NCBI GenBank assembly: GCA_031258795.1
Contig: JAIRMI010000084.1
Location: 1 to 12,812, forward strand
Reading direction: 5' to 3'
Length of the DNA stretch: 12,812 bases
Source of the DNA: Puniceicoccales bacterium
Lineage (GTDB): Bacteria; Verrucomicrobiota; Verrucomicrobiia; Opitutales; JAIRKQ01
The position numbers were made by a program, and so were the translations under genes. Under the pieces are notes generated by a model. That model was given only the letters and a program-made list of their open reading frames with translations, was not told where the DNA came from and ran no database searches. Positions 7,180 through 12,812 of this stretch are shown in pieces (within the stretch, counting starts at the first letter, position 1; each line of letters begins with the position of its first letter).

Positions 7180-8907
7180 TCATAACCTCAACCTCGCCTG
7201 CCGGGAATACTCGTCTTCTAATTTGTTATTGGCAACCCAACGCTTAACGTCAAAAAAGCTGACATATGTTAGTAATCCGAATAAAATAAACAAAAATATG
7301 CTCTGCAGTATGCCAAAAATTTTAGTCACATATTTCTTTCCCGTAGCCCTCTCTATGACAGACACAACCACACATCCACCATCTAACACGGGCAATGGCA
7401 ACATGTTAAATATGGCAAGATTTATATTTATAGCGATGACAAACCATAGCAGTAAGCGGATATCTGCTTTGGAAAAGGAATGCAATGTCCTGATAAGTCC
7501 CGTCGGCCCCGATAGATGTTTTACAAAAATATCAGAATTTCTGTTCAACAAACTCCCAAATGCTTGGCAGGTCTTAGTTAGCACATCTTTTATTTGTTTA
7601 GACGGTGGCTTATATAGCATTACGGTAATGTTTTTCAACTCAACCCCCATAACATTTGTATATACCGCAGGAACCAAACGCACCTGAGCTTCGGGAATAA
7701 CGACGTCGACGGACATATCCGATTTTAGCACTGTTAACGTATTTGCTCCATAGCGGTTTATTCTACGGGCGACATCGCACAGATTGTGGCAATCGAAACC
7801 ATTGATTCTAACTACCTCGAGGCCGTCGTAGAGGTTATACTTTTGCAAATCTTCTCCCGTTTCTGAAAACAGCAATAATTTTCCATTGCTACTTTCTTCA
7901 ATCGAACTTTTGCTAACATTTTCGGGATAAAATGGAATTACATCCATGGCAATATCTTCAAAATTCAAGACCACGTAGGGCTTTTCCACCGCCATCGGCA
8001 CCGTGCTCACCCAACCAATAACATTCGCTCCATTGCGGAAAACTTCAAGCTTAACACTTATGTGATTGCTGACAAATTCGCGCAAAGAAATACTATGCAA
8101 AACATTCACGTCGTTGACCTTCAAAATTCGATCACCTACTTTGATATTCCTATTCTTCTGCTCGCTTAAAAGCTTCTCGACTACCAATTCCTGCTTGGGA
8201 AGAATCCCTACGGCACGCAATTTGTTGGCCCCATTTTTGCTTATCAGCACTGGTCTAAGATCCAAATCGAGATACCTGTTCTTCCTAATAATTTTCATGG
8301 ACGACTTAGCTCTACCAAATATGTCCCTACTTACTCCCAAAGCGATCAGACGCTGGATATCGTCAAAGTTGTTCACGGCAAATCCGTCAATTGAAACAAT
8401 TTCGTCACCAACTTCAAGGCCTCCAAGCCTGGCTGGCGATGTGACAATTTCTCCACTGTCAAGGGTCAAAGTTCTCTCCACGTATCCAACCGTGCGGCTA
8501 AGTGAACTACTGTCCACCGGCAAACCACTACGCCACAGAACGCAGCTTAAAAATATCGCAAACAGCACATTGGCAATAGGCCCCATGATGGCAACGATGA
8601 CTTTGTCGGTGCAAGTCGCAGACTTCAGACCTTCCGGTAACTTGAATTTTCCCTCAATTTCATTTAAATCGGCCAACTGTGGCAGCGAAACATAGCCCCC
8701 AAGGGGCAGTAAAGACAGGCGAAATTCCGTCTCTCCGATCTTCTTCTTCCACAAAGCGGGGCCGAAGCCTATGGAAAATCTAGGAACATATAAACCGCGC
8801 ACCTTTGCTGCCAAATAATGTCCAAATTCGTGTACAACTATGGACCCACAGAAAAATATTATGACCAAAAATATAGGCCAAATCACGCTAAAAATCTGCT
8901 TTAACAC
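7180..8907 (-). CDS. rseP: RseP-type site-2 membrane metalloprotease, long form
   Basis: This is an M50-family intramembrane zinc protease. RseP/YaeL cleaves the anti-sigma factor RseA and remnant signal peptides in the inner membrane. HEFGH (26-30) lies in the first membrane segment and supplies zinc ligands with Asp509 in NMLPLPVLDGG. A second membrane segment lies near 102-125, and the last two are near 485-505 and 525-555. A PDZ domain with LGGLEVGDEIVSIDG spans about 155-215. A second PDZ-like repeat with IKVGDRILKVNDVNV spans about 250-295, and a third, weaker one with LYDGLEVVRINGFD spans about 355-395. At 575 residues it is some 120 longer than E. coli RseP (about 450), the extra length being in the extracytoplasmic region. 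The start is GTG at 8907, which overlaps pgpA by 20 bases; GTG at 8886 is an alternative. Confidence 0.92.
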   Translation of the reverse strand: MLKQIFSVIWPIFLVIIFFCGSIVVHEFGHYLAAKVRGLYVPRFSIGFGPALWKKKIGETEFRLSLLPLGGYVSLPQLADLNEIEGKFKLPEGLKSATCTDKVIVAIMGPIANVLFAIFLSCVLWRSGLPVDSSSLSRTVGYVERTLTLDSGEIVTSPARLGGLEVGDEIVSIDGFAVNNFDDIQRLIALGVSRDIFGRAKSSMKIIRKNRYLDLDLRPVLISKNGANKLRAVGILPKQELVVEKLLSEQKNRNIKVGDRILKVNDVNVLHSISLREFVSNHISVKLEVFRNGANVIGWVSTVPMAVEKPYVVLNFEDIAMDVIPFYPENVSKSSIEESSNGKLLLFSETGEDLQKYNLYDGLEVVRINGFDCHNLCDVARRINRYGANTLTVLKSDMSVDVVIPEAQVRLVPAVYTNVMGVELKNITVMLYKPPSKQIKDVLTKTCQAFGSLLNRNSDIFVKHLSGPTGLIRTLHSFSKADIRLLLWFVIAININLAIFNMLPLPVLDGGCVVVSVIERATGKKYVTKIFGILQSIFLFILFGLLTYVSFFDVKRWVANNKLEDEYSRQARLRL

Positions 8908-9364
8908 AATTTCGAATCAGGTACATTAACACATGCAAGGTAATATTTGTGTAGCACGCCGCTAGCACATCATCCAAAACAATTCCCAGCCCACTGCGAA
9001 ACCTTTCACACTTTCTTATTCCCCAAGGCTTTAGGATATCAAACAAACGAAAAATTAAAAAACCAATCAAAAATGCAATTATACTGCTTCGTTTCAGGAA
9101 TAAAAAACACAGCGGCATGGCAGCAAATTCATCCAAAATCACACAGGACGGATCCTTTGTCCCCATAGCACGTTCCGCCGCTGAACAAGCGCAAATTGCA
9201 AATAACACCAACCCTCCACTGATTAATAAAATTGTGAGACGATCGCAAAATTTGAACAACAAGTAAGCAAACAACGTACCAATGAACGCTCCCATGGTTC
9301 CCGGCATGAAACGACTATACCCTATTTTTCCCAAAGTGGCAACATTTGTCAAAATTTTATCCAT
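8888..9364 (-). CDS. pgpA: Phosphatidylglycerophosphatase A
   Basis: PgpA removes the terminal phosphate of phosphatidylglycerophosphate at the inner membrane to give phosphatidylglycerol. The 158-residue length fits. Family motifs are visible: GYSRFMPGTMGAFIG near the N-terminus (the G....PGT.G block), KDPSCVILDEFAAMP in the middle with catalytic acidic residues, FRLFDILKPWGI, and SGLGIVLDDVLAA near the C-terminus. Several hydrophobic segments indicate an integral membrane protein. The ATG at 9364 lies five bases after the pgsA stop, so the enzyme is made from the same transcript as the one that produces its substrate. Its 3' end overlaps the rseP start. Confidence 0.92.
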   Translation of the reverse strand: MDKILTNVATLGKIGYSRFMPGTMGAFIGTLFAYLLFKFCDRLTILLISGGLVLFAICACSAAERAMGTKDPSCVILDEFAAMPLCFLFLKRSSIIAFLIGFLIFRLFDILKPWGIRKCERFRSGLGIVLDDVLAACYTNITLHVLMYLIRNCVKADF

Positions 9365-9369
9365 TTAAG

Positions 9370-9948
9370 CTAATCCACGAGTAAATATCGATACCGCACT
9401 GTGTAAATTACCCCTGACTTAATCGTTAGATAAGTTGCGTACAGGAAAAGCACCATACCCACTGTATAAACAAGATGCGACATCCAAAGAGGTATAAGAC
9501 AGTTAAAATCGAGCAAAATGGCATTCCATAGTAGCAAAAAACCGGTGGAAACTATTTGCAAGACGGTTTTTACTTTTCCTTCCCTACTGGCAGCAAGAAC
9601 CACATTTTGCTTTGCGGCAACGAGGCGAATACCCGTTACAAGAAATTCGCGCCCCACGATCAATAGGACAAAAAACAAAGTCCAGTGAGGCAAAATATTT
9701 AGAGCGAGCATCATGATAAACATTCCCACCATGAAAATTTTATCAATCAGCGCGTCGATGAACGCTCCCAGAGTCGATGTAATTTTATATTTTCTTGCGA
9801 GGTGGCCGTCTAACCAGTCGGTCCAGCTCGTAAAAACAAAAAGCGCAAACCCCACAGTTGCACTACCGATGAAGTGAAAATACACAAAAAATGCCACAAC
9901 AAACAGCAATGGAATGCGCGACAAAGTTATCCAGTTTGCTAAATTCAT
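9370..9948 (-). CDS. pgsA: CDP-diacylglycerol--glycerol-3-phosphate 3-phosphatidyltransferase
   Basis: PgsA condenses CDP-diacylglycerol with glycerol-3-phosphate to make phosphatidylglycerophosphate, the committed step to phosphatidylglycerol. The CDP-alcohol phosphotransferase signature is complete: D44..D47 G48..A51 R52 ... G61...D65...D69 (DWLDGHLARKYK then GAFIDALIDK). The 192-residue protein has about five or six hydrophobic segments and the usual start NLANWITLSRIP. The ATG at 9948 fits the family. The AAGGA immediately before it is closer than an ideal ribosome-binding site. It is the first gene of the minus-strand cluster, divergent from the nucleotidyltransferase at 10021, so promoters for both should lie in the 72-base gap. 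Confidence 0.95.
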   Translation of the reverse strand: MNLANWITLSRIPLLFVVAFFVYFHFIGSATVGFALFVFTSWTDWLDGHLARKYKITSTLGAFIDALIDKIFMVGMFIMMLALNILPHWTLFFVLLIVGREFLVTGIRLVAAKQNVVLAASREGKVKTVLQIVSTGFLLLWNAILLDFNCLIPLWMSHLVYTVGMVLFLYATYLTIKSGVIYTVRYRYLLVD

Positions 9949-10020
9949 TCCTTGACGTCATCAGAGAATCCACAAAAAAGATTGTTGCAACCAAAAATCG
10001 CAGTTTTTTGATGTAATGCC

Positions 10021-10881
10021 ATGAAAACTTGCCTAACTTTGGTGATTATGGCCGCCGGAACTAGTTCCCGCTACGGTGCTCCCAAGCAACTCGAAACATT
10101 CGGGAAACGTAACCTAACGATCGCTGAACACAATGTTTTGGATGCGATTTCGGTGGGGTTTACAAATTTTGTCTTTGTAGTACGGGAGCAAATGGCTGAC
10201 ACCTTTCATAGGCGATTAACCAATCTCCTCCCAGATAATTGTACCTTTTCACTAGTTTACCAACGCGGCGAAAAAGAACTGTACAAATATTGCAATCGAA
10301 CGAAGCCGTGGGGAACGGGCCATGCTTTACTGTCAGCCAAGGTGGCGGTTCAGGGAAATCAGGGAAATTTCGGACTTACTAATGCCGACGATCTTTACGG
10401 CAAAGACGCCATAGACAAATTAGCTAATTTTCTAAAAATGGCAGATGCAAATTCTCCCATCTTTGCAAACGTGGGCTATAGAATAGGAGATACTCTCTCC
10501 GGAAATGGTACCGTATCTCGCAGCGTAATGTCTATTAGTGGCGATGGGAATCTGGTAAACATAACCGAGCACAAAAACATATCGCGGAACGGCGAAATTC
10601 GTTCCGAAGATGGAACAAAATTTGACCACGACGCACTCGTATCGATGAATCTTTGGGGATTTACGACGAAAATATTTACCATCCTTGATGAGCAATGGAC
10701 AGAATTTACCCAAAATATTTCCGATCCAAGTGTGGATGAATTTTATCTCCCATTTGCAGTGGACAAGGCTATGCGAGACAAGAAATGTGAGGTAAAAGTG
10801 CTGAAAACGATCAGCAATTGGCGCGGCATCACCTACGCGCAAGACAGGATTGGCCTAGAAGATTTCCTCCAAGAAAATTAA
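10021..10881 (+). CDS. NTP-transferase family nucleotidyltransferase
   Basis: The protein has the Rossmann-like sugar-phosphate nucleotidyltransferase fold. Seen are LVIMAAGTSSRYGAPKQ (7-23), the nucleotide-binding loop G-x-x-x-R with a downstream Lys, KPWGTGHALLSAK (95-107), and the metal-binding NADDLYG (121-127). The later blocks VGYRIGDTLSGNGTVSR and SMNLWGFT match a widespread 290-310 residue family generally annotated only as 'nucleotidyltransferase'. The substrate is not established; sugar-1-phosphate activation for surface polysaccharide is a reasonable guess. A 9-base tandem duplication encodes QGNQGN just before the NADD strand. ATG at 10021 places the binding loop at the expected distance, though no Shine-Dalgarno is visible. 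No sugar-pathway neighbour is present. Confidence 0.85.
   Translation: MKTCLTLVIMAAGTSSRYGAPKQLETFGKRNLTIAEHNVLDAISVGFTNFVFVVREQMADTFHRRLTNLLPDNCTFSLVYQRGEKELYKYCNRTKPWGTGHALLSAKVAVQGNQGNFGLTNADDLYGKDAIDKLANFLKMADANSPIFANVGYRIGDTLSGNGTVSRSVMSISGDGNLVNITEHKNISRNGEIRSEDGTKFDHDALVSMNLWGFTTKIFTILDEQWTEFTQNISDPSVDEFYLPFAVDKAMRDKKCEVKVLKTISNWRGITYAQDRIGLEDFLQEN
10351..10368 (+). repeat. 9-bp tandem duplication in the nucleotidyltransferase gene
   Basis: CAGGGAAAT occurs twice in direct succession and encodes QGN-QGN in a loop immediately before the FGLTNADD strand. The duplication is in frame. Confidence 0.9.
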
Positions 10882-10975
10882 AAAAATGTAAAAAAATTGA
10901 CCTTTTAACAAAAAAAACCATGCAAAACTGATCTTTTTGCTTGCCATAAGGTTTTCGTAACGAATAGTGGCTTAC

Positions 10976-10997
10976 CTAGGGTTAAATCTAGGGTTAA
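10976..10997 (+). promoter_or_regulatory. Two direct repeats upstream of the HU gene, possible operator
   Basis: CTAGGGTTAA occurs at 10976-10985 and again at 10988-10997, a 12-base period, 24 bases before the HU start. The position in the leader suggests a protein-binding site or an autoregulatory element, but no known operator was recognised. Confidence 0.35.
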
Positions 10998-11020
10998 CAA
11001 TCTTGAATAAGGATTCAAAG

Positions 11021-11299
11021 ATGAATAAAGCTGAGTTGATAAATGAAATACAAAAAATCAAGGGTGTAGACTGCACTAAGGCATGCGCCGAGCGTTCGCT
11101 AGATGCGGTGCTGCAGGCTATAATCAATGGCGTTGCGAAAACGGGAAGCGTTCAATTGATTGGTTTTGGTACATTTTCTGTAACCGTGCGTGCGGCACGC
11201 ACAGGAGTGAACCCAAAAACAAAGGCGAAAATCAACATACCTGCTTCGAAATCCGTTAAGTTTCGAGTGGGGGCAAAACTTAAGAATGTTGCCAAGTAG
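11021..11299 (+). CDS. HU/IHF-family nucleoid DNA-binding protein
   Basis: The 92-residue product binds and bends DNA as a dimer and compacts the nucleoid. It starts MNKAELINEIQ like HU. It has the conserved core LIGFGTFSVTVRAARTGVNPKTKAKINIPAS, in which the beta arm carries RxARxGxNPxT, and it ends with KSVKFRVGAKLKN. Sequence alone does not separate HU from IHF subunits; KINIPAS favours HU. ATG at 11021 is chosen because it gives the family N-terminus and AAGGAT lies about 8 bases upstream; an in-frame start 18 codons earlier would add a tail with no family match. A 139-base A+T-rich spacer separates it from the nucleotidyltransferase, and yraN follows. Confidence 0.93.
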   Translation: MNKAELINEIQKIKGVDCTKACAERSLDAVLQAIINGVAKTGSVQLIGFGTFSVTVRAARTGVNPKTKAKINIPASKSVKFRVGAKLKNVAK

Positions 11300-11355
11300 G
11301 GTTAGTCGCTAATGCTTTGAGCTGGTTGCCTAAATTTTGTCGATCAGCTGTCTCC

Positions 11356-11757
11356 ATGGATGCGATTCGGAGGTTTTTGGTTAAATTGTGCCATTGGCCA
11401 AAGAATGTTGGGGAGGAGGGTGAGGTTTTAGCCTGTAATTTCATAAAAAGGCAAAGTTACTCCATTGTGGCCCGTAATTGGAGGTTTGGTCACGGAGAAA
11501 TTGACATCATAGCGAAGGATGGGAACGTTATCGTTTTTATCGAAGTTCGGTTACGCAGCAGGGGTGCTTTTGTTCGTGGATACGAGTCCATATCACGAAA
11601 CAAGAAAGCTGTTTTACGCCGCGCCTGTTTCGCATATCTGAAAAAATATGCCAAAAAGGGGCCATCTTATCGTTTTGACGTAGTTGACATTGAACACGAT
11701 TATGAAACACACAGCAACATAATCCACCACTACGAAAATGTCCCTTTATTTCGATAG
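11356..11757 (+). CDS. yraN: YraN family (UPF0102) putative nuclease
   Basis: YraN/UPF0102 proteins are small, with a restriction-endonuclease-like fold, and their role is poorly defined. The diagnostic blocks are present: GEEGEVLACNFIKRQSYSIVARNWR, then GHGEIDIIAKDGNVIVFIEVRLRSRG, containing the acidic residues and the E-x-(K/R) element, and later YRFDVVDIE. From ATG at 11356 the product is 133 residues, near the usual 110-130. A TTG at 11317 would add 13 residues and lies closer to HU. Neither start has a convincing ribosome-binding site. The gene probably follows HU on the same transcript. Its 3' end overlaps a 32-codon frame at 11738 and, on the other strand, the end of the interrupted frame described at 11730. 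Confidence 0.88.
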   Translation: MDAIRRFLVKLCHWPKNVGEEGEVLACNFIKRQSYSIVARNWRFGHGEIDIIAKDGNVIVFIEVRLRSRGAFVRGYESISRNKKAVLRRACFAYLKKYAKKGPSYRFDVVDIEHDYETHSNIIHHYENVPLFR

Positions 11758-11836
11758 CATTCGCTCAAAGTTTGCGGCTTCCACAGAAAATGTTTCTGAT
11801 TATTTGAAAGCAGTGCAAAGGAAGAAAACACAGTGA
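11738..11836 (+). CDS. Small ORF, 32 aa, overlapping the yraN end
   Basis: An ATG at 11738 overlaps the last 20 bases of yraN and opens a 32-codon frame (start MSLYFDSIRSKFAAS, end KAVQRKKTQ). Its composition is protein-like, with an amphipathic helical appearance. It has no ribosome-binding site, matches nothing I recognise, and is antisense to the frame that the IS element interrupts. It may be a remnant of a longer gene. Confidence 0.22.
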   Translation: MSLYFDSIRSKFAASTENVSDYLKAVQRKKTQ

Positions 11837-11887
11837 TTTTTTGTTGAGCGTTCGCCGTCGCAGTTAAGTGCTTGCCGTCTATGTCTA

Positions 11888-11914
11888 TAGTCAAACTACC
11901 TGACAAAGGCGTAT
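11888..11914 (+). repeat. Left terminal inverted repeat of the IS630-like element
   Basis: The repeat starts TAGTCA and continues with TAC, AAA, GC and TAT blocks that match the reverse complement of 12359-12385 at 18 of 27 positions. It is preceded by TA at 11886-11887. Confidence 0.7.
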
Positions 11915-11936
11915 AAAGATTATACCTAGAGGATGT

Positions 11937-12377
11937 ATGGCATACTGTACAACGGACTTGAAAAAGAAGGTACTAAAATAGGAAAGCACGCGCAGTGTAA
12001 AGGAAACGAGCGAAGCGTTTGGAGTGGAGGTTAGGACCATATTCAAATGGAAGAAGAAGTTGAGAGAAACGGGGAATTTGGAACGAGCACCGCTGAACAG
12101 GAAATACAGGAAGTTAGATCCGGAAAAATTAGTGAAGTACGTGGAAGAGCATCCGGATGCCTATCAAAGGGAAATGGCCAGCGAATTTAAAGTGAGCACG
12201 AGTTGCATAGGCAAAGCGCTGAGAAAGCTAAAGCTCACAGTAAAAAAAAGACCAGGGCCTATAAAGAACGGGACGAGAAAGAAGGTGCGGACTATGAGAG
12301 GGCAATGTCCTTGTACAAAAATCCTCCACCTCTTTCCATCTCTCTCCGATGCTATTCAATATGCTTTTCTGGAGTAA
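11937..12377 (+). pseudogene. IS630-family transposase remnant (nonsense mutation, core deleted)
   Basis: ATG at 11937 begins MAYCTTDLKKKVLK, the usual IS630 start. The frame then meets an in-frame TAG at 11979-11981 and continues with ESTRSVKETSEAFGVEVRT. The helix-turn-helix region (GVEVRTIFKWKKKLRETG, then HPDAYQREMASEFKVSTSC) is intact. At the run of eight A residues (12242-12249) the family-like sequence switches to the -1 frame (KKTRAYKERDEKEGADYERA), while the zero frame continues as KKRPGPIKNGTRKK. The zero frame ends SLSDAIQYAFLE at TAA 12375-12377, resembling the transposase C-terminus. With the DDE residues missing and an early stop, it cannot encode an active enzyme. Confidence 0.8.
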
Positions 12378-12385
12378 GATGACTA
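12359..12385 (-). repeat. Right terminal inverted repeat of the IS630-like element
   Basis: Read on the minus strand from 12385 it begins TAGTCA and matches the left repeat at 18 of 27 positions. It overlaps the transposase stop codon, as is common in compact IS elements, and is followed by TA at 12386-12387. Confidence 0.7.
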
Positions 12386-12388
12386 TAG

Positions 12389-12644
12389 CGCTCCATCGCC
12401 ATCCACTATGATCGCTGTGATCTCACCTTCTTTTCTTACATACCTTTTTCCACCACATCTGCATCGCCTGCTCCTTCCTCTCTTATTTGAATTTATGAGT
12501 CCTGACCCTAGGCGCGAATTTTTTCCAGAGTTAGGAAAAGGGTGAGATACAGGGAAGTCTTGAAAAATCTGTTTTCCGCATTCATGCAAGCCATTACTTT
12601 CAACACGGAAAGGCTATTGGTTCTCTCTGCGACATAGCCACGGT
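12389..12644. other. Low-density flank with no confident gene
   Basis: Apart from the 68-codon minus-strand frame treated as part of an interrupted gene, this stretch holds only short frames in either direction, for example a 28-codon minus-strand frame starting at the ATG near 12593 (MACMNAENRFFKTSLYL). No repeats, tRNA-like folds or clear promoters were seen. It looks like decayed or accessory sequence. Confidence 0.4.
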
Positions 12645-12812
12645 CTAGCCATAAATTTCCCAAATTTTCAAACTTTTACCACAAAAATTTTCCAAAATCT
12701 CTTTTCCTACTATCCGATTAACCGCAAAAACGTGTCTTCTGTCGGTTGGGATCTGAATTCGCACCACAAAGTCTGTTGCTTTATTTTCTTTATTCGGATC
12801 GCAACGAAGCCA
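12645..12812 (-). CDS. C-terminal 55 residues of an unrecognised protein, cut by the right edge
   Basis: A minus-strand frame is open from the right edge to TAG at 12645-12647, giving 55 residues that include TDFVVRIQIPTDRRHVFAVN and end with CGKSLKIWEIYG. The composition is protein-like, with alternating hydrophobic and charged residues and no low complexity. The other two minus frames in this stretch contain stops. No family is recognised and the upstream part lies outside the window, so it may be a genuine gene end or a chance frame. Confidence 0.42.
   Translation of the reverse strand, partial: WLRCDPNKENKATDFVVRIQIPTDRRHVFAVNRIVGKEILENFCGKSLKIWEIYG

Larger units (their letters stand above)
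11888..12385 (+). mobile_element. Internally deleted IS630-family element
   Basis: The 498-base segment is bounded by 27-base imperfect inverted repeats (18 of 27 positions match) and flanked on both sides by TA, the target duplication used by IS630/Tc1-like elements. Inside is the N-terminal part of an IS630 transposase and what looks like its extreme C-terminus (ILHLFPSLSDAIQYAF), joined around 12320. The catalytic DDE core is absent. Full members are about 1.0-1.2 kb, so roughly half has been lost. The element could move only if a transposase is supplied elsewhere in the genome. Confidence 0.75.
11730..12589 (-). pseudogene. Possible minus-strand gene interrupted by the IS630-like element
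   Basis: From TTG at 12589 an open frame of 68 codons reaches 12386, the TA at the right end of the element, where the element itself supplies a stop. If 11888-12387 (element plus one TA) is removed, the frame continues through the left flank to TAG at 11730-11732, giving 119 residues. Across the join it reads IIVDGDGAL|DIDGKHLTATA, plausible protein sequence. The right part also has CRCGGKRYVRKEGE. No family is recognised, the start is not supported by a Shine-Dalgarno, and a small plus-strand frame competes in the left flank. An open frame of this length could be chance, so this is tentative. Confidence 0.3.

Noticed and set aside
8066..8695. 209-codon plus-strand frame
   Set aside because: It is entirely antisense to the well-supported rseP gene and shows no family motifs.
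9953..9960. Perfect 8-base palindrome TGACGTCA before pgsA
   Set aside because: An 8-base palindrome alone is expected by chance at this scale, and no second copy or known operator was seen.
10882..10940. A/T-rich stretch after the nucleotidyltransferase as a terminator
   Set aside because: There are runs of A and T, but I could not find a G+C stem followed by a T run on the coding strand.
1..12812. tRNA, rRNA, 4.5S RNA, CRISPR array or defence system
   Set aside because: No cloverleaf-like segment, repeat-spacer pattern or recognisable defence gene was found on reading the window; the gene set is housekeeping plus one decayed IS.

Overview
Organism. The window is about 45% G+C by eye (not counted) and carries compact bacterial housekeeping genes: acpS, ffh, a PiT phosphate transporter, priA, ispG, rseP, pgpA, pgsA, a nucleotidyltransferase, an HU-type protein and yraN. 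The gene set implies a bacterium with a cell envelope, phosphatidylglycerol synthesis and the MEP isoprenoid pathway. The flavour of PriA, of the HU/yraN pair, of the nucleotidyltransferase and of a long RseP with extra PDZ-like repeats suggests the PVC group, perhaps Verrucomicrobiota/Opitutae. That is an impression from remembered family members, not a computed placement. A decayed IS630-family element and an Inc-like bilobed membrane protein at the left edge would fit a host-associated lineage, but this is inference.

Layout. (1) 1-509, minus: 5' part of an unrecognised protein with a disordered N-terminus, a tight hydrophobic hairpin and the start of a coiled coil; it runs off the left edge. 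(2) 545-6057, plus: a possible small lipoprotein ORF overlapping acpS by ATGA, then acpS, ffh, pit and priA. The pit and priA frames touch, and pit has its own candidate promoter. (3) 6054-9948, minus: a tightly packed cluster transcribed pgsA > pgpA > rseP > ispG. It meets priA tail-to-tail with a 4-base overlap and no room for a terminator. (4) 10021-11757, plus: nucleotidyltransferase, HU-type DNA-binding protein and YraN; a pair of 12-base-spaced direct repeats lies just upstream of the HU gene. (5) 11738-12812: a low-density accessory tail. A 498-bp internally deleted IS630-like element with 27-base imperfect terminal inverted repeats sits at a TA dinucleotide. The flanks, joined in silico at one TA, form a continuous 119-codon minus-strand reading frame. 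The C-terminal end of another unrecognised minus-strand frame enters from the right edge.

How the genes fit together. PgsA and PgpA are consecutive steps making phosphatidylglycerol. RseP is the membrane metalloprotease of envelope-stress signalling, and IspG supplies isoprenoid precursors for lipid carriers and quinones, so the minus-strand cluster is an envelope-biogenesis operon. On the plus strand AcpS activates acyl carrier protein, Ffh targets membrane proteins, PiT imports phosphate and PriA restarts replication forks. No tRNA, rRNA, CRISPR array or complete mobile element was seen.
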